Source: Mycolicibacterium parafortuitum
Lineage (GTDB): Bacteria; Actinomycetota; Actinomycetes; Mycobacteriales; Mycobacteriaceae
DNA: 64,000 nucleotides
Direction of reading: 5' to 3'
Assembly: GCF_010725485.1 (NCBI RefSeq)
Contig: NZ_AP022598.1
Coordinates: 4,340,001 to 4,404,000, forward strand
The notes under the pieces were generated by a model. That model ran no database searches. It was given only the letters and a program-made list of their open reading frames with translations, and had not been told where the DNA came from. The position numbers and the translations under genes are program-made. This document shows positions 40,901 to 51,622 of this stretch, piece after piece. Position 1 is the stretch's first letter, and every line of letters starts with the position of its first letter.

Positions 40901-43900
40901 GCCCTGGACGGCGTCGGCCAGGCGGAGGTGATCGCGCGCGAGGACCGCCCCGGCGACAAGCGGCTGGTCGGCTACGTCACCGGCGCCTCGGCCGTCCTGG
41001 ATCCGGTCGGGCTGCGCGCCGCGTTGTCCGATCGCCTGCCGGAGTACATGATCCCGGCGGCGATCGTGGTGGTGGACGCGATGCCGTTGACGGTCAACGG
41101 CAAGCTGGACAAGCGCGCGCTACCCGCGCCGGAGTATCAGGACGTCGACTCCTACCGTGCCCCCGCCGACGCCGTCGAAGAGATCCTGGCCGACATCTAC
41201 GCCCAGGTGCTCGGGTTGGCCCGGGTCGGCGTCGACGAGTCGTTCTTCGAGCTCGGTGGAGACAGCATCCTGTCGATGCAGGTGGTCGCCCGTGCCCGGG
41301 CGGCCGGTGTGTTGTGCCGTCCGCGTGACGTTTTCGTCGAACAGACCGTCGCCCGGCTGGCGCGGGTGGCGCGGGTCGCCACCGGTGGCGACGCCGCCGT
41401 CGACGAGGGCGTCGGAACCTTCGCCGCGACCCCGATCATCCACTGGCTGCGCCAGGTGCAGGGCCCCGTCGACCAGTTCAACCAGACGGTGGTGGTGCAG
41501 GCTCCGGTCGGCGCCACCGAAGCCGATGTGGTGCTGGTGTTGCAGGCCGTGCTGGATCGCCACGCGATGCTGCGGTTGCGGGTCACCGACGGTGACGAAA
41601 CCGACCGCCGTGATTGGACATTGGAAGTGCCCGACGCAGGCACGGTCGACGCGCACGACTGCCTGCACTCGGTCGACGAGCTGTCCGACGATGCCGTCGT
41701 CGCGGCCCGATCGCGCCTCGATCCGGCGGCGGGGCGGATGCTCAGCGCGCTGTGGGTACCGGGCACCGGAACCCTGGTGATCATCGCGCACCACCTCGTC
41801 GTCGACGGGGTGTCGTGGCGCATCCTGCTGGAGGACGTCAACCTGGCCTGGGCGCAGATCCGCGGCGGCCAGCCGATCGAGCTGCCCGCACCCGGCACCT
41901 CCTTCGCGCGCTGGGCCTCGGTGCTCGCCGACCTCGCCCATCACCCCGACGTCGTCGCGACGGCACAGGCATGGCAACAGATCACGGCGGTGCCGCCGCG
42001 GCTGCCCGCAGTGCAGCCTGAGCTCGACACCTACGCCAATGCGGGCAGCCTCACCGTCGAGATGGACAGCGAGACGACCCGTCTGCTGTTGGGGGAGGTG
42101 CCCGCGGCCTTCCACGCCGGCATCAACGACATCCTGCTGATCGCGTTCGGGTTGGCGCTGGCGGAGTTCTCGGGGAGTCTCGGTGACCCCTGCGCCGCGC
42201 CGATCGTGATCGACGCCGAAGGGCATGGCAGGCAGGAGGATCTCGTCGGCGACGGTGCCGGCGACTCAGTCGACCTGTCGCGAACGGTGGGATGGTTCAC
42301 CACCAAGTACCCGGTGTCGCTGGCCGTCGGTGGCGGTCTGACGTGGGAGCAGGTGCGGTCCGGCCACCGCGACCTCGGCCGGGTCATCAAGGACGCCAAG
42401 GAGCAGCTGCGCACCCTGCCCGACGGGATCACCTACGGGCTCCTGCGCTATCTGAACGACGGCGTCGATCTCGATGGCGCGGACCCGCCGATCGGGTTCA
42501 ACTACCTGGGCCGGATCGGTGCCGGCGCCGGCGAGGTGTCAGGCGACATCTGGGAGATCAGGCAGGACGGCTGGACCGTGACCGGTGCGGCCGCGGCGAT
42601 CCCGATGCCGTTGATGCACACGGTGGAGCTCAATGCCGGGACCGTCGACACCGAACACGGACCGCGGCTGCGCGCCGGTTGGTCGTGGGCGCTCTCGGCG
42701 CTCGACCACGGCCACGTGAACCGGTTGAGCGAGCTGTGGTTCGACGCGCTGGCCGGCATCTGCGCTCACGTGCGCGAGGGCGGTGGCGGCCTGACGCCGT
42801 CGGACATCCTGCCCGCCAAGCTGTCCCAGGCGCAGATCGACGAGGTGTGCCCGCCGCGTCAGGTGGCCGACATCCTGCCGCTGACGCCGCTGCAGCAGGG
42901 TCTGTTGTTCCACGCCGGCGTCGCGCACGGGTGCGGCGACGACGTGTACGCCGTGCAGCTGGACGTGACGCTGACCGGCCGCCTCGACCCACACCGGCTG
43001 CGCGACGCGGTGCAGCTCGCGGTGCAGCGACACCCGAACCTGGTGGCCCGGTTCTGCGGAAGGTTCGCCGAGCCCGTCGCGCTCATCCCGGCGGATCCCG
43101 AAACACCATGGACGTACCTGGATCTGCGCGACCGCAGCACCGGCTCGGAGTCCGACAGGGACGCCGAGCTCGTGCGGGTCTACGCTTCCGAACGCGCCGC
43201 GGTCTGCGATCTGACCGCCCATCCACCGTTCCGTGCCGCGCTGATCCGCACCGCGAACGACGAGCACCGGTTCGTGCTGACCAACCATCACATCGTGCTC
43301 GACGGGTGGTCGCTGCCGGTGCTGCTCGGCGAGATCTTCGCCAGCTACTACGGGCAGTGGCTGCCCGCCGCGGTGCCGTTCCGTCGCTTCGTCGGGTGGC
43401 TGGCCGAGCGCGACGTGGCCGCCGCCCGTGCCGCGTGGTCCGAGCAGCTCAGCGGTATCGGTGCGCCCACCCTGGTGGGCCCGCCCCGGCTGGCCGCGGC
43501 AGGCCCGCGTGAGGTTGTCGCACAACGGCTTTCCGAGCCCACCAGCCGCGCGCTGGAGGAGCTCGCCCGGACCCACCACACCACCGTCAGCACGGTGCTG
43601 CAGGCGGCCTGGGCGCAACTGCTGGTCTGGCTGACCGGACAGCAGGACGTGGCGTTCGGCGCGGTCGTGTCGGGCCGGCCCGACGACCTCGTCGGTGCGG
43701 ATTCGATGGTGGGCCTGTTCATCAACACGGTCCCGGTGCGGGCGGCGATGACCTCGACGACCACCACCGCCGATCTTCTCGACCAGCTTCGCAACGCGCG
43801 CAACCGCACGCTGGAGCACGAACACTTCGCGCTGCACGAGATCCACCGCGAGACCGGGCACAAGCAGCTGTTCGACACCGTCTTCGTTTACGAGAACTAC

Positions 43901-44440
43901 CCGACCGACGCCGCGAAACTCTCGGGGGACGACGGGCTGGCCGTGACCGACCTGTTCAACCGCGACTACTACCACTATCCGCTGGCCGTTCAGGCGGTCC
44001 CGGGCCCCGAACTGGATCTGCGCATCCAGTACCGCGCCGATGTGTTCGACGATGACCGCATCGGGGCGTTGATCGAGCAGTTCAAGCGGATCGTGGTCGC
44101 GATGATCACCGATGCGAGCGCACCGCTGATGTCGGCCGAACTGCTCGACGGAGCCGGATCGCGAACCGCCCATGGCGCGGTCGGCAACGGGACTCCGGTG
44201 AGCCGTCGCGCTCCGGAGCCCGGCGTGGAACAGGTGCTGGCCGGGGTGTTCAGGGAGGTGCTCGGCGTCGATCAGGTTGCGGCCGAGGAATCCTTCTTCG
44301 ACCTCGGCGGTGACTCGCTGTCCGCGATGCGGGCGGTGGCGGGCGTCAATGCGACGCTGGGCACCGAGCTGCCGGTCACGGTGCTGTTCGACGCGCCGAC
44401 CGTCGCCGCGTTGGGCCGGGTCGTGAACTCAGCGGGCTGA
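31910..44440 (+). CDS. NRPS, C-A-T-C-A-T-C-A-T-E-C-T (GPL Mps2-like)
   Basis: 4176 residues from the ATG at 31910, overlapping the previous gene (TTG at 31898 is an alternative). Module 2: C (HHIVLDGWS near 138), A code DVCSIALVHK, T near 990. Module 3: C (HHIAADGLS near 1181), A code DFWTLGAVYK, T near 2042. Module 4: C (HHIAADGWS near 2231), A code DYWSVGMVHK, T near 3115, E near 3293. Then a second D-type condensation domain (HHIVLDGWS near 3791) joined by about 60 residues to a carrier ([11 protein letters not shown] near 4132) at the very end. No thioesterase or reductase. Codes suggest Ser-like?, unassigned (weak Phe-like pattern), and Thr-like with D configuration. It extends the acyl-D-Thr intermediate to a tetrapeptide; the tail's role is unclear. 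Confidence 0.9.
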   Translation: MRIADVLPLTPLQQGLLFLAGTAETGDDVYAVQLYITLRGPLDRERLRDAVQSVAIRHPNLAARFSQKFAEPVQIIPADPDVPWQFVDLAETDARDRDARIDRLCTEERIAVCDLADEPVFRAALIRTAPDEHRFVLTNHHIVLDGWSLPILLGELFAGYYGRRLPPAVPYRRFVGWLAGRDLDAARAAWARVLSGFETPTLVGPPGQVQQGPREVATFEASEQLTAALGELARSCHTTVSTVLQGAWARVLVALTGCADVAFGTTVSGRPDEIFGADAIVGLLINTVPVRATVTASTTTADLLNQLQDAYTATLDHQHLALNEIHRLTGQDHLFDTFFVYENYPVDAATLPSDDGLAVADFAHREYNHYPLAVQALPGERLRLRVEYDTEVFGAADVATVMDRLLRVLSAMATDPARPLATVDILDDTELSRLDQWSNRAALTCGTADPATIPALFAAQVSRVPDAPALTWGQQTWTYRELDELTERFAGALAGRGIGPGQRVALLLPRCADAIVSILAVLKTGAAYVPVDPAAPAARMQLILDDAEPIAAITNAELAPRLADRAMLIVDADEIHSPTTQSGEIPAGPAPDDIAYLIYTSGTTGVPKGVAIVHDNVAQLLGALEPHLDMTGQVWSLWHSLAFDVSVCEMWGALLYGGRLVVVPESVARVPEEFHALLAAEQVTVLSQTPSGFYALQTADALAPDLGSRLALDAVIFAGEALEPQRLRTWLERHPDRPRLLNLYGTTETTVHASFREIFADDAEADVSPVGGPLSDLAFFVLDQWLRPVPAGVVGELYVAGPQAGLGYWRRSGLSSTRFVACPFGEPGGRMYRTGDLVWWGADGQLRYVGRADEQVKIRGYRIEIGEVRAVLAEVAGVEQAVVIAREDRPGDKRLVGYVTGAAGPLDPAAVRAAVAQRLPEYMVPAAVMVIDELPLTVNGKLDRRALPAPEYQGADGYRAPSTAVEEILAGIYARVLGLERVGVDDSFFDLGGDSLSAMRLIAAVNSGLNANLSVRTLFEAPAVAQLAPRIGGDTGGLAPLTAVEERPAVVPLSFSQNRLWFLDQLQGPSPTYNMPVALRLHGRLDADVLGAALADVVGRHESLRTRFAAPDGVPQQVVVPTEDADFGWQIVDAAGWSEPDLDKAVNDVAQHPFDLATEIPMQARLFRISDDDHVVVAVAHHIAADGLSVGPLVHDLGVAYLCRLAGLPPMWSALPVQYVDYTLWQRAQFGALEDEHSLIARQLAYWQDALAGVPERLQLPTDRPYPPVADQQGASISFRWPTDVQERIAKVAREHHATSFMLVQAALAVLLSKLSASPDVAVGFPIGGRRDPALDELVGFFVNTLVLRVDLTGDPTVAEVLAQVRQRSLAAYEHQDVPFEVVVDRLSPSRSLTHHPLVQVMLDWRNLPAEASDQIVMALGDLQITQIPLDTGTARVDLAFSLNERWTKTGEPVGIGGAVEFRTDVFDTASIEGLVDRLLRVIEAMTADPAQRLSTVSVLSDDEREHLDTIGNREVLTAPAPVPRSIPQLFGAIAAATPDAIAVSDGDRHMTYRELEDSADRFARLLVGRGVRQGGCVALLLERSADAVVAMLAVLKTGAAYLAIDPALPDSRIGFMIGDAAPGAVVTDAALEPRIRDYALTVVQIDETVAGDPATVLPVPHPDDIAYLIYTSGTTGTPKGVALAHRNLAHLADSPPEGLPAQQVWTQCHSYAFDFSVWEIWAALLGGARLVVVPDTVVRSPEDFHALLVDEQVNVLTQTPSAVAALRPDGLDSVALLLGGEACPPEVVEQWAPGRVVINAYGPTEATVYASMSAPLRAGADVPIGSPPPTVALFVLDERLGLVPEGVVGELYVAGRGVGVGYLGRTGLTASRFVACPFGQAGARMYRTGDLVRWRADGQLEYVGRADEQVKIRGYRIEPGEIQAVLAGLDGVEHAVVVAREDRPGDPRLVGYITGTAAPAAVRTALTERLPAYMVPAAVVALDALPLTVSGKLDRRALPAPDYQDADNYRAPGTVTEEMLAGIFAEVLGVERVGVDDSFFDLGGDSLSSMRLVAAVNATMGASLAVRTVFEAPSVAQLATRLGGAANQLEPLTPQQRPEIIPLSFAQSRLWFIDQLQGPSPVYNLAVALRLRGHLDAALLGAALADVVDRHESLRTLFEAPDGIPRQVVLDSECADFGWRVVDATGWPADRLEQAVEESARRTFDLSAEIPLRSELFRVADDEHVWVAVVHHIAADGWSISPLVSDLGTAYSARCAGHAPRWSDLPVQYVDYTLWQRTQFGELADGESRIAAQLDYWQRTLADLPERLALPTDRPYPQVADQRGATVSVDWPADLQRQVARVARERGATSFMVMQAALAVLLSKLSATSDVAVGFPIAGRRDPALDGLVGFFINTLVLRLDLAGDPSVAEVLDQVRTRSLASYENQDVPFEVVVDRLNPTRSLTHHPLVQVMLAWQNLPAGTTDPATAGLSLGELEVSQLPIDTGAARMDLSFSLAERFSTAGEPAGVGGFVEFRTDVFDASTIETLIDRLRRVLDTMTADPASRLSSIDVLDDDEHARLDRWGNRAALTAPTAPAPSIPASFAAQVDRTPDAVAIRCGNRSWTYRELDDASNRLAHQLIERGVRTGQRVALLMPRTAEAVLAILAIVKTGAAYVPIDPAVPAARREFVLTDSAPVAAVTTTALAGELAGRDLTVVTYDDPALARQSGAALAAPDADQVAYIIYTSGTTGTPKGVAIPHRNVTRLLQTLDADMGLADSVWTQCHSLAFDYSVWEIWGPLLYGGRVVVVPDPVVKSPEDLHTLLAAEQVTVLSQTPSAFYALQAADALQPEVQLALQAVVFGGEALEPQRLTSWVEAHPDSPRLINMYGITETTVHASFREIFAGDVTSIVSPIGVPLAHLGFFVLDEALRPVAPGVVGELYVAGAGLAYGYFGRAGLSATRFVACPFGAPGDRMYRTGDVMCWGPDGELRYLGRADEQVKIRGYRIELGEVQAALAALDGVGQAEVIAREDRPGDKRLVGYVTGASAVLDPVGLRAALSDRLPEYMIPAAIVVVDAMPLTVNGKLDKRALPAPEYQDVDSYRAPADAVEEILADIYAQVLGLARVGVDESFFELGGDSILSMQVVARARAAGVLCRPRDVFVEQTVARLARVARVATGGDAAVDEGVGTFAATPIIHWLRQVQGPVDQFNQTVVVQAPVGATEADVVLVLQAVLDRHAMLRLRVTDGDETDRRDWTLEVPDAGTVDAHDCLHSVDELSDDAVVAARSRLDPAAGRMLSALWVPGTGTLVIIAHHLVVDGVSWRILLEDVNLAWAQIRGGQPIELPAPGTSFARWASVLADLAHHPDVVATAQAWQQITAVPPRLPAVQPELDTYANAGSLTVEMDSETTRLLLGEVPAAFHAGINDILLIAFGLALAEFSGSLGDPCAAPIVIDAEGHGRQEDLVGDGAGDSVDLSRTVGWFTTKYPVSLAVGGGLTWEQVRSGHRDLGRVIKDAKEQLRTLPDGITYGLLRYLNDGVDLDGADPPIGFNYLGRIGAGAGEVSGDIWEIRQDGWTVTGAAAAIPMPLMHTVELNAGTVDTEHGPRLRAGWSWALSALDHGHVNRLSELWFDALAGICAHVREGGGGLTPSDILPAKLSQAQIDEVCPPRQVADILPLTPLQQGLLFHAGVAHGCGDDVYAVQLDVTLTGRLDPHRLRDAVQLAVQRHPNLVARFCGRFAEPVALIPADPETPWTYLDLRDRSTGSESDRDAELVRVYASERAAVCDLTAHPPFRAALIRTANDEHRFVLTNHHIVLDGWSLPVLLGEIFASYYGQWLPAAVPFRRFVGWLAERDVAAARAAWSEQLSGIGAPTLVGPPRLAAAGPREVVAQRLSEPTSRALEELARTHHTTVSTVLQAAWAQLLVWLTGQQDVAFGAVVSGRPDDLVGADSMVGLFINTVPVRAAMTSTTTTADLLDQLRNARNRTLEHEHFALHEIHRETGHKQLFDTVFVYENYPTDAAKLSGDDGLAVTDLFNRDYYHYPLAVQAVPGPELDLRIQYRADVFDDDRIGALIEQFKRIVVAMITDASAPLMSAELLDGAGSRTAHGAVGNGTPVSRRAPEPGVEQVLAGVFREVLGVDQVAAEESFFDLGGDSLSAMRAVAGVNATLGTELPVTVLFDAPTVAALGRVVNSAG

Positions 44441-44445
44441 AAAGC

Positions 44446-45120
44446 TCACCACACGCATGGAACGAGGCGGTAGCGCACCTTCTGGGTGTAGTCGCGGTAT
44501 CCGGTGAGTTCCTGCGCGAGCAGGGTCTCCTCGTCGCGAATACGGGAGGCCAGCACGAGTAGGCCGGGGATGACGAAGACCAGCGCCCAGTAGGAGCCGA
44601 GCGCCAACGGGATGCCGACGAGCATGATCGTGTTGGCGGTGTACATCGGATGCCGGACCAGGCCGTACAGCCCGGTGGACACGACGTTCTGGCCCGACTC
44701 CACCTGAACGGTCGTCGACGCGTAGTGGTTCTGGGTGATGACAAGGACCACCGCACCGATGCCGATCGCGACCAGCACCGCGCCGACCACGCACAGCGCG
44801 GCCGGCATCGCCGACCAGCCGAACCGGCGGTCCAGGCCGCTGACCACACACATCGCCCCGAGCGACAGGTACAGCCCCGCCATCACCAGCTTCTGCACCG
44901 GTCGGCCCTCGGCGACCGGACCACCGCGCATCCGTCGTTGCAGCGCATCGGGATTCGTCACCTGCAGGTACACGCTGGGGAGCACCGCCGACAGTACGAA
45001 AACCGTCAGGAACAGCCACGCCTGCCAATAGTCGACGGTGCCCGCGGGAACGAACACCAGAAGGCCGAGCGCGACCGCCTGGAACAGCCCGGACAGCAAC
45101 ACCTTAGAGAGGGCTTTCAT
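44446..45120 (-). CDS. Membrane methyltransferase, ICMT/PEMT family
   Basis: 224 residues from the ATG at 45120, with AGGAGA before it; its start overlaps the PKS 3' end by 17 bases, so it is coupled to the PKS. It has about five membrane segments and the C-terminal [10 protein letters not shown] and [14 protein letters not shown] motifs that bind SAM in isoprenylcysteine carboxyl methyltransferase and phospholipid methyltransferase relatives. Such enzymes methylate carboxyl groups, phenols or amines of lipids in the membrane. In this setting a methyl ester on the lipopeptide carboxyl or a methyl ether on the acyl hydroxyl are attractive guesses. Convergent with the NRPS gene, 5 bases apart. 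Confidence 0.75.
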   Translation of the reverse strand: MKALSKVLLSGLFQAVALGLLVFVPAGTVDYWQAWLFLTVFVLSAVLPSVYLQVTNPDALQRRMRGGPVAEGRPVQKLVMAGLYLSLGAMCVVSGLDRRFGWSAMPAALCVVGAVLVAIGIGAVVLVITQNHYASTTVQVESGQNVVSTGLYGLVRHPMYTANTIMLVGIPLALGSYWALVFVIPGLLVLASRIRDEETLLAQELTGYRDYTQKVRYRLVPCVW

Positions 45121-48100
45121 CGTTCTCCTGCGTCGGTGCGAGCTTGTCGCACAACAGTTCCGCCAGGCCCCGGATCGTGCCGACGGCAAGGTCACTGGAG
45201 GCCAGCCGGATACCGGTCTCGGCCTCCAGTCGGGTGCGGAGCTCGAGGGCACCCAGCGAGTCCACACCGTACTCGGCCAGCGGCCGATCGGGGTCGACAT
45301 TGCGGCGCAGCACGAGGCTGATCTGTTCGGCGATCAGCTTCCTCAGTCGTGCGGGCCACTCCTGCGGTGCGGCGTCGCCGAGAACGGCACGCAATTTGTC
45401 GGTGCCGGAGCCGTTGTCCGTGGCGCGGAACGCCTCGGCGAACGGGGAGCGCTGCGTCTGCCCCGCCGGCCACGACGTCCCGGAGACGGGCACATAGCCG
45501 CTGTAGGTGCGGTCATGGCGCAGCAGCATCTCGAATGCGTACGCACCCTCGTCGGGGGTGATGTCGGCGCCGGACGGCTCGGTCCCGCGGCCGATCCGAT
45601 CCCACGCACCCCACGCGATGACCGTTGCCGGTTGCCCCTGGGCGCGGCGCCACCGTCCGAATGCGTCGAGCCAACTGTTCGCCGCGGCGTACGCGGCACG
45701 CCCGGGTGCGCCGATCAGCGCCGCCGCCGAGGAGAACATGCAGAACCAGTCCAGCGGTTGCCCGGCGGTGGCCGTGTGAAGATTCCACGCACCGTAGACC
45801 TTCGGCGCCCAGTCCTGCTCGATCACGTCGTCGGTGAGTTTGGCGACGGTCACCTCCGCGGCCGTGGCCGCCGCATGCAGAACGCCGCGCACCGGCAGGC
45901 CCGTCGCCGTCGCGGTCTCGACCAGCCGCGCGGCGGTGGCCGGGTCGGCGATGTCGCCGCAGTGCACCACGACGTCGCCGCCCATCACCCTGATCATCTC
46001 GATGGTCTCGAGCGCCTTGAGTGTGGGCTGCGAGCGCGAGGTCAGCACGATGCGTCCGCAGCCGGCGTCGGTCATCTTCTCGGCGAGGAACAACCCGAGG
46101 TCGCTGAGCCCGCCGGTGATGAGGTAGGCGCCGTCGGCGCGGAACACCGGGGCGTGCGCCGGCGGGGTCACCGCTTCGCTGTGTCCGGTGCGCGGCACCT
46201 CCAGGATGAGCTTGCCGGTGTGCCGCGCGGCGCCCATCTCGCGGATCGCCGCGGCGGCCTCGGCCAGCGGATAGTCCGTGTGCTGCGCTGGCGGCAGGTC
46301 ACCGTCGGCGACCAGCCGGTACACGGTCCGCAGCAGGTCCCCGGCGCGCTGCGGATGATGCAGCGACATCAGCGCCAGGTCGACATAGGAGAACGTCAGG
46401 TTGCGCCGGAACGGGAACAGGTCGACCTGGGTGTTGCCGTAGACGTCGCGTTTGCCGATCTCGACGAACCGGCCACCGACGGCCAACAGCTCGATGCCCG
46501 CGCGCTGGGCGGCGCCGGTCAGTGAGTTGAGCACGATGTCGACGCCGTAACCGTCGGTGTCCTGCCGGATCTGTTCGGCGAAGTCGACGCTGCGGGAATC
46601 GTAGACGTGCTCGATTCCCATGCCGCGCAGCAGGTTCCGGCGCTCCTCGCTACCCGCCGTGGCGAAGATCTCGGCACCGGCGGCGCGGGCGATCGCGATC
46701 GCCGCCTGACCGACCCCCCCGGTGGCGGAGTGGATCAGGACCTTGTCGGCCGCGGTGATCCTCGCCTGGTCGTGCAGGCTGTGCCACGCGGTCGCGGTCG
46801 CCGTCGCCACGGCCACCGCCTGGTGGTCGGAAAGGCCGGTCGGCAGCGGCACCGCCAGGCGCGCGTCGCATGAGACGAAGGTGCCCCAGCACCCGCTGGG
46901 GGAGAAGCCGCCGACCCGGTCGCCGACGCGATGCTCGGTCACACCCGAGCCCACCGAGGTCACCACCCCGGCGAAATCCATTCCCAGCTCCGGCATCTCG
47001 CCGTCTATGCCGGGGAATCGACCCATCGCCACCAGAACGTCGGCGAAGTTGATCCCCGACGCGTGCACGGCGACTTCGATCTGCCCGGGTCCCGGCGGGA
47101 TCCGCTGGCAGGAAACCAGTTCCAGGGTTTCGAGATCGCCGGGCGTGCGGATCTGCAGTCGCATCCCGTCGGTGTCGTGGTGGGCGACGGTCGTCTGGCG
47201 TTCATCGGGGCGCAGCGGCGCCGGCCGCAGCCGGGCGGTGTACCACGCACCGGCGCGCCACGCCGTCTCGTCCTCGTCGGACTCGCCGAGCAGCTGCGTG
47301 GCCACCAGATCGGTCCCGGTGGCCCCGTCCACATCGATCTGGCTGACCCGCAGGTGCGGGTACTCGGCGCCGATCACCCGCACCAGACCGCGCAGCGCGC
47401 CCTGCTCGAGATTCGGTACGTCCTCGGGCAGCACCGGCTGCGCGTCCCGGGTGACCACGACGAGGTGGGGGAGCCGCCCTTCGCACCTGGGGACCTCCCG
47501 GGCGATACGCACCAGGTGCTGGGCATACTCCAGCGCCGCCGACGGACACCGCGCGACGTCACCACCGGTTGTCGGGCCGGCCACGATCACCACACCGGCG
47601 AGCTGCCGATCGCGCAGGTGTCTGGCGAGCTCCGCGGCGTTCGCGACGTGGTCGGCCTGCGCCGGCCAGCACATCGTGGTGCACTGGGCGGCGCGGTTTT
47701 TCAGCGAGTCCGCCAATGCCGCGGCCGTCACGTCGGCGGTGGCGCTGGTGCTGACCAGCAGCCAGGCGCCGGTGGCGTCCGTGGTGTCGATGGGGTCGGG
47801 CAGCGTCCGCCGCTGCCAGTCGATGCCCATCAGCCGTTCGTCGAGGATCCGGTCGCGGCGGGTGCTGTCGGCGGCACCGGTGTCGAAGGTGAGCCCATGC
47901 ACGCTGAGCAGCACGGCGCCGTCACGGTCGAGCACGTCGAGGTCGGCCCGTACGCCGTCGCCGTCCACCTTGGTGACCCGGGTATAGCAGTAGCGGGCGG
48001 CGCGTGCCGAACCGTGCAGGCGCAGCCGCTGGACGCCGACGGGCCGGCCCAGCACCTCGTCGCCGAGGGTATCGACGTGCGGGCTGGCCGCGACCGATTG

Positions 48101-51100
48101 GAAGCACGCCTCCAGTAGCGCCGGATGGATACCGAAAGCGGCCTGCTGTGAACGGATCTGGTCCGAAGCGGTGAGTTCGGCCAGTACCGAACCCGCGGCG
48201 TCGCGGCCGACGTGGACGGTGCCGAGTCCGGCATTCGCCTCGGCGCCGTCGGCCGGTTCCGGATGTGCGGCCAGCAGTGCGGACACGTCGTAGCCGGGCG
48301 GCGCCACCGCCTCGACGACGCGCAGCACCGCGGTGGCGTGACGTACGTGGTAGCCGTCGTGGCCGGATTCGGCGACGAAGCCGGCGACGCCGGGAGCGGA
48401 CAGGGTGGTCGACGCCCCGACCGTCGTGTGGTCGTCCAGCGGAAGCGGCCGGATCAGCTCGAGGTCACTGACCTCGGCGGCCTCCCCGAGCGCGACACGC
48501 GCCGCGGTGAGTGCCATTTCGCAATAGGCCGCTGCCGGCAGCACCGCGGCCCCGTGGACGCGGTACTCCGCGAGCCAGGGTTGCGCCGATGTGCCCACCT
48601 CGGCCTGCCAGACGTATCGCTGCGGTTGCTGCGTGAGACGCACGTGCGGGCCGAGAAGCGGATGCGCGGCAACGCTGTACCCGCCGACGGTGGCGTCCTG
48701 CTCACCGTCGCCGCCGAGTCGCAGCATCCGGTGTGTCCACGTCGGCAGCGGGACGTCCACCAGCGCACCGGACGGATAGGGCACGGCGAAATCCACTGCG
48801 GCGCCGGCACTGTGCAGCGCAGCGAGAAACCCGGCGGGCCCGGTGTCGCCGGGACCGGCCAGGGTGGCCAGCGGTACCTCCAGGCTGCGGGCGGTCTCCA
48901 TGAGGGCGTCGGCGAGCAGCTGCTGGGGGGCGAGCTCGGCGAAGACCCGGTAGCCGTCCTCCATCGCGGCGCGCACCGCGGCGGCGAACCGCACCGTGCG
49001 GCGAAGGGCCTGCACCCAGTAGCGGCCGTCGCATCTGGGCTGTTCGCGGGGATCGAATCCGGTGGCCGAATAGAAGGGCAGGACTGGAGTGCGCGGTTCG
49101 ATGTCGGCGAGCGCGGCGGTGAGTTCCTTGACGATGGGATCGAGTTGCGGGGAGTTGGCCGCCACGTCCACGGGGATCTCCCGGACCGCGACCCCGCGGT
49201 CCGCCCACTCGGCGACCATCTCCTGCACGCGGGTGCGGGCACCGGCGATCACGGTGGTCTGGGGCGCGGCCACCACGGCGATCGCCGCGTCCTTGGCAGA
49301 ACGCATCGTGAGCTCGGAAAGTACCTGTTTGGCAGGCAGTTCCACAGCCGCCACGGCGCCGGAACCGGCGACCGTCGCCATCATCCGGGCGCTGCGGCAG
49401 ACCACGCGTACCCCGTCCTCAAGGGAGAGCGCCCCGGCCACCACCGCCGCGGCGATCTCACCGGTCGAATGACCGATGACCGCACCGGGTACCGCGCCGA
49501 GTTCCGCGAGCAGGGCGGCCACCGCGACCTGGATGGTGAACACCGCCGGCTGCATGCGGTCGTAACCGGCGGATCCGTCGCGCCCGGTGATGACCGCGGT
49601 GACGGAGAAGCCGGACTCCGCCGCCACGAGCGGCTCGATCCGGGCCACGGTGGCTGCGAAAACCGGTTCGGCGGTAAGGAGTTCGGCACCCATCCGAGAC
49701 CATTGCGCGTCCTGCCCGGAGAACACCCACACCGGTCCGCGGTCGTCGCCGCCGACCGCAGGCCGGAAGTCGTCGTGGCCCTCGGCGATCCCGCGCAGCG
49801 CGTTGATCAGCTCGGTGCGGTCGCCTGCACACACGGCGGTGCGCACCGGGCGGTGCGCACGGCGGCGCGCGAGGGTGTATCCGAGGTCCGGCAGCGCCGC
49901 CTGCTCATGGGCCTCGATCCAGTCGGCGAGACGCCCCGCCGTCCGGCGCAGCTCCGTGGCCGACGTGGACGAGAGCGGGAACACCAGAGGTGTCCGGGCA
50001 TCCGCCGGGGAGGGTGCGGCCGGATCCGGCTCGGGGGACTGTTCGAGGATGGCGTGGACGTTGGTCCCCGACGTGCCGTACGAGGAGACCGCCGCGCGGC
50101 GCGGGTGTTCGGTACCCGGCCATTCGCAAAGTTGTTGCGGCACGAACAGATTGGTCTCGATCCTGGCCACGGCATCCGGCAGCCGGGTGAAGTGCAGGTT
50201 CTGGGGTACCGCGGCGTGCTGCAGCGCGAGGACCGCCTTCATCAAACCGAGCAGTCCGGACGCCGACTGCGCGTGACCGACATTGGTCTTCACCGACCCC
50301 AGCGCGCACGGGCCTGCGGTGCCGTACACCTCGGCCAGACCCGCGTACTCGATCGGATCGCCGTCCGGGGTGCCGGGACCGTGCGCCTCAACCATTCCGA
50401 TCGTGTCCGCGGCGACGTCGGCGGTCTCGAGCGCGGCACGGTACAGCGCGGTCTGTGCAAGAGCGGACGGAGTCGCGCGGTCGTCGGGGGTGCCGTCGTG
50501 GTTGACGGCCGTTCCGCGGATCACCGCCAGGATCCGGTCGCCGTCGCGTTGGGCGTCGGGCAGGCGTTTGAGCACCACCACCGCGACGGCCTCGCCGGGA
50601 ACGTAGCCGTCGGCGTCGACGTCGAAGGCATGGCAGCGCCCGGTCGGGGACAGGGCGCTCTGCGCGGTGCCCGCGACGAACTTGCGGGGTTCGAGCATCA
50701 CGAACGCTCCGCCGGCGAACGCCAACGCACTCTCGCCGTCGTTGAGGCTGCGGCACGCCATGTGCACGGCGGTGAGCCCGGACGAACATGCGGTGTCCAG
50801 TGTCAGCGCCGGTCCACGCACTCCGAGGGCGCGGGCGATGCGCCCGGAAGCCATCGCGAGGGTGTTGCCGTCGAAGCCGTGCGGGCCCGCCATCGCCTCG
50901 GAGTCGGCGTTGACGAGTTGGTAGTCGATGTGGCTGAGTCCGACGAACACCCCGGTCGGTGAATCCGCCAGGGCGGCGGGCCGCAGCCCCGCGTGCTCCA
51001 TCGCCTCCCACGAGGTCTCCAGCAGCAGGCGGTGCTGAGGATCGAGGGCCGAGGCCGCATCGTCGTCGATGCCGAAGAACTCGGAGTCGAATCCGTAGAT

Positions 51101-51319
51101 GTCGTCGAGGAAGGCGCCCCATTTGGTCGCGGTGCGGCCCGGCACCCCCGGCTCGGGGTGGTAGTACTCATCGGCATCCCAGCGTTCCCGCGGGACGTCG
51201 GTGACGAGGTCGTCGCCTCGCAGCAACGCCTCCCAGAGCTTTTCTGGGGAGTCGATGCCAGCGGGTAACCGGCAGGACATGCCGATGACGGCGACCGGGG
51301 TGAACGGGCTCCTGGTCAT
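45104..51319 (-). CDS. Type I PKS, MAS-like KS-AT-DH-ER-KR-ACP
   Basis: 2071 residues from the ATG at 51319, chosen because [19 protein letters not shown] aligns with MAS-type starts; the upstream extension is unconserved. KS Cys near 178 (DTACSSG), [10 protein letters not shown] and NVGHAQS intact. AT Ser near 618 ([10 protein letters not shown]) and the Arg of CRSARM are kept, but the motif usually read ASH is AAN, placing Asn near 722 where the catalytic His belongs. DH shows [12 protein letters not shown], Tyr near 919 for the catalytic His, and HPALLEACF, Glu near 1070 for Asp. ER (GGVGQAA near 1530), KR (GGLSDLG near 1737, Tyr near 1877) and ACP (GVDSLGAL near 2017) look intact. Probably extends and hydroxylates the acyl chain of the lipopeptide. 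Confidence 0.9.
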   Translation of the reverse strand: MTRSPFTPVAVIGMSCRLPAGIDSPEKLWEALLRGDDLVTDVPRERWDADEYYHPEPGVPGRTATKWGAFLDDIYGFDSEFFGIDDDAASALDPQHRLLLETSWEAMEHAGLRPAALADSPTGVFVGLSHIDYQLVNADSEAMAGPHGFDGNTLAMASGRIARALGVRGPALTLDTACSSGLTAVHMACRSLNDGESALAFAGGAFVMLEPRKFVAGTAQSALSPTGRCHAFDVDADGYVPGEAVAVVVLKRLPDAQRDGDRILAVIRGTAVNHDGTPDDRATPSALAQTALYRAALETADVAADTIGMVEAHGPGTPDGDPIEYAGLAEVYGTAGPCALGSVKTNVGHAQSASGLLGLMKAVLALQHAAVPQNLHFTRLPDAVARIETNLFVPQQLCEWPGTEHPRRAAVSSYGTSGTNVHAILEQSPEPDPAAPSPADARTPLVFPLSSTSATELRRTAGRLADWIEAHEQAALPDLGYTLARRRAHRPVRTAVCAGDRTELINALRGIAEGHDDFRPAVGGDDRGPVWVFSGQDAQWSRMGAELLTAEPVFAATVARIEPLVAAESGFSVTAVITGRDGSAGYDRMQPAVFTIQVAVAALLAELGAVPGAVIGHSTGEIAAAVVAGALSLEDGVRVVCRSARMMATVAGSGAVAAVELPAKQVLSELTMRSAKDAAIAVVAAPQTTVIAGARTRVQEMVAEWADRGVAVREIPVDVAANSPQLDPIVKELTAALADIEPRTPVLPFYSATGFDPREQPRCDGRYWVQALRRTVRFAAAVRAAMEDGYRVFAELAPQQLLADALMETARSLEVPLATLAGPGDTGPAGFLAALHSAGAAVDFAVPYPSGALVDVPLPTWTHRMLRLGGDGEQDATVGGYSVAAHPLLGPHVRLTQQPQRYVWQAEVGTSAQPWLAEYRVHGAAVLPAAAYCEMALTAARVALGEAAEVSDLELIRPLPLDDHTTVGASTTLSAPGVAGFVAESGHDGYHVRHATAVLRVVEAVAPPGYDVSALLAAHPEPADGAEANAGLGTVHVGRDAAGSVLAELTASDQIRSQQAAFGIHPALLEACFQSVAASPHVDTLGDEVLGRPVGVQRLRLHGSARAARYCYTRVTKVDGDGVRADLDVLDRDGAVLLSVHGLTFDTGAADSTRRDRILDERLMGIDWQRRTLPDPIDTTDATGAWLLVSTSATADVTAAALADSLKNRAAQCTTMCWPAQADHVANAAELARHLRDRQLAGVVIVAGPTTGGDVARCPSAALEYAQHLVRIAREVPRCEGRLPHLVVVTRDAQPVLPEDVPNLEQGALRGLVRVIGAEYPHLRVSQIDVDGATGTDLVATQLLGESDEDETAWRAGAWYTARLRPAPLRPDERQTTVAHHDTDGMRLQIRTPGDLETLELVSCQRIPPGPGQIEVAVHASGINFADVLVAMGRFPGIDGEMPELGMDFAGVVTSVGSGVTEHRVGDRVGGFSPSGCWGTFVSCDARLAVPLPTGLSDHQAVAVATATATAWHSLHDQARITAADKVLIHSATGGVGQAAIAIARAAGAEIFATAGSEERRNLLRGMGIEHVYDSRSVDFAEQIRQDTDGYGVDIVLNSLTGAAQRAGIELLAVGGRFVEIGKRDVYGNTQVDLFPFRRNLTFSYVDLALMSLHHPQRAGDLLRTVYRLVADGDLPPAQHTDYPLAEAAAAIREMGAARHTGKLILEVPRTGHSEAVTPPAHAPVFRADGAYLITGGLSDLGLFLAEKMTDAGCGRIVLTSRSQPTLKALETIEMIRVMGGDVVVHCGDIADPATAARLVETATATGLPVRGVLHAAATAAEVTVAKLTDDVIEQDWAPKVYGAWNLHTATAGQPLDWFCMFSSAAALIGAPGRAAYAAANSWLDAFGRWRRAQGQPATVIAWGAWDRIGRGTEPSGADITPDEGAYAFEMLLRHDRTYSGYVPVSGTSWPAGQTQRSPFAEAFRATDNGSGTDKLRAVLGDAAPQEWPARLRKLIAEQISLVLRRNVDPDRPLAEYGVDSLGALELRTRLEAETGIRLASSDLAVGTIRGLAELLCDKLAPTQENDESPL

Positions 51320-51384
51320 CGCGGGGGGAGGATTCGGCGCACCGGGCGATTTGCCCGTTCCTGCATCGCGTCGAATGTAGCCAT
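51316..51384 (-). CDS. 22-residue leader ORF coupled to the PKS start
   Basis: An ATG at 51384 follows a strong GAGGAG site, encodes [20 protein letters not shown] and two further residues, and stops at TGA inside ATGA, whose ATG is the PKS start. The PKS ATG itself has no ribosome site, so ribosomes finishing this short peptide probably start the PKS. It could be a true leader for translational coupling, or the remains of an N-terminal segment put out of frame by a mutation or a sequencing error. Confidence 0.6.
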   Translation of the reverse strand: MATFDAMQERANRPVRRILPPR

Positions 51385-51424
51385 TTCGTCTCCTCACAAG
51401 AGCGACTGCGGCGTTTCGCTGTCG

Positions 51425-51460
51425 ATCCCTGCTCTGGGCCCCCCGACCCAGAGCAGGGAT
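51425..51460. promoter_or_regulatory. 14-bp perfect hairpin in the PKS-FAAL divergent region
   Basis: ATCCCTGCTCTGGG (51425-51438) pairs perfectly with CCCAGAGCAGGGAT (51447-51460) around an eight-base loop. It sits upstream of the PKS leader, not after a gene, so a terminator for a neighbouring gene is unlikely. It may be an operator or an mRNA-leader structure that limits PKS expression. Confidence 0.55.
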
Positions 51461-51594
51461 CAATTGACGCAGACGTAGGTTACACGCTCTCTTCGGCGTT
51501 GATCACTCGCTCGGCGGTTGTTGCGACCCGGACCCGAGATTCAGCAAGCTTGCCGCACCCGAGGGTCAGGCAACTTCTGTTTTCGAATATGCAG

Positions 51595-51608
51595 CATTGA
51601 CGCCTACG
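51595..51608. repeat. CATTGACGCCTACG element, copy 2 (copy 1 at 14207-14220)
   Basis: Exact 14-base copy of the sequence at 14207-14220; both lie in divergent promoter regions of the cluster. A related form, ATTGACGCAGACGTAGGTTA, starts at 51463 next to the hairpin. TACGGT within the extended copy could act as a -10 for the FAAL. Confidence 0.5.
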
Positions 51609-51622
51609 GTAATTTGCTTCGC

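Noticed and set aside
48212..50962. 916-codon forward frame inside the PKS gene
   Set aside because: Antisense shadow of a GC-rich gene; no domain or start signal.
51320..51463. 48-residue N-terminal extension of the PKS
   Set aside because: It is not conserved in PKS families and runs through the hairpin and the leader region.
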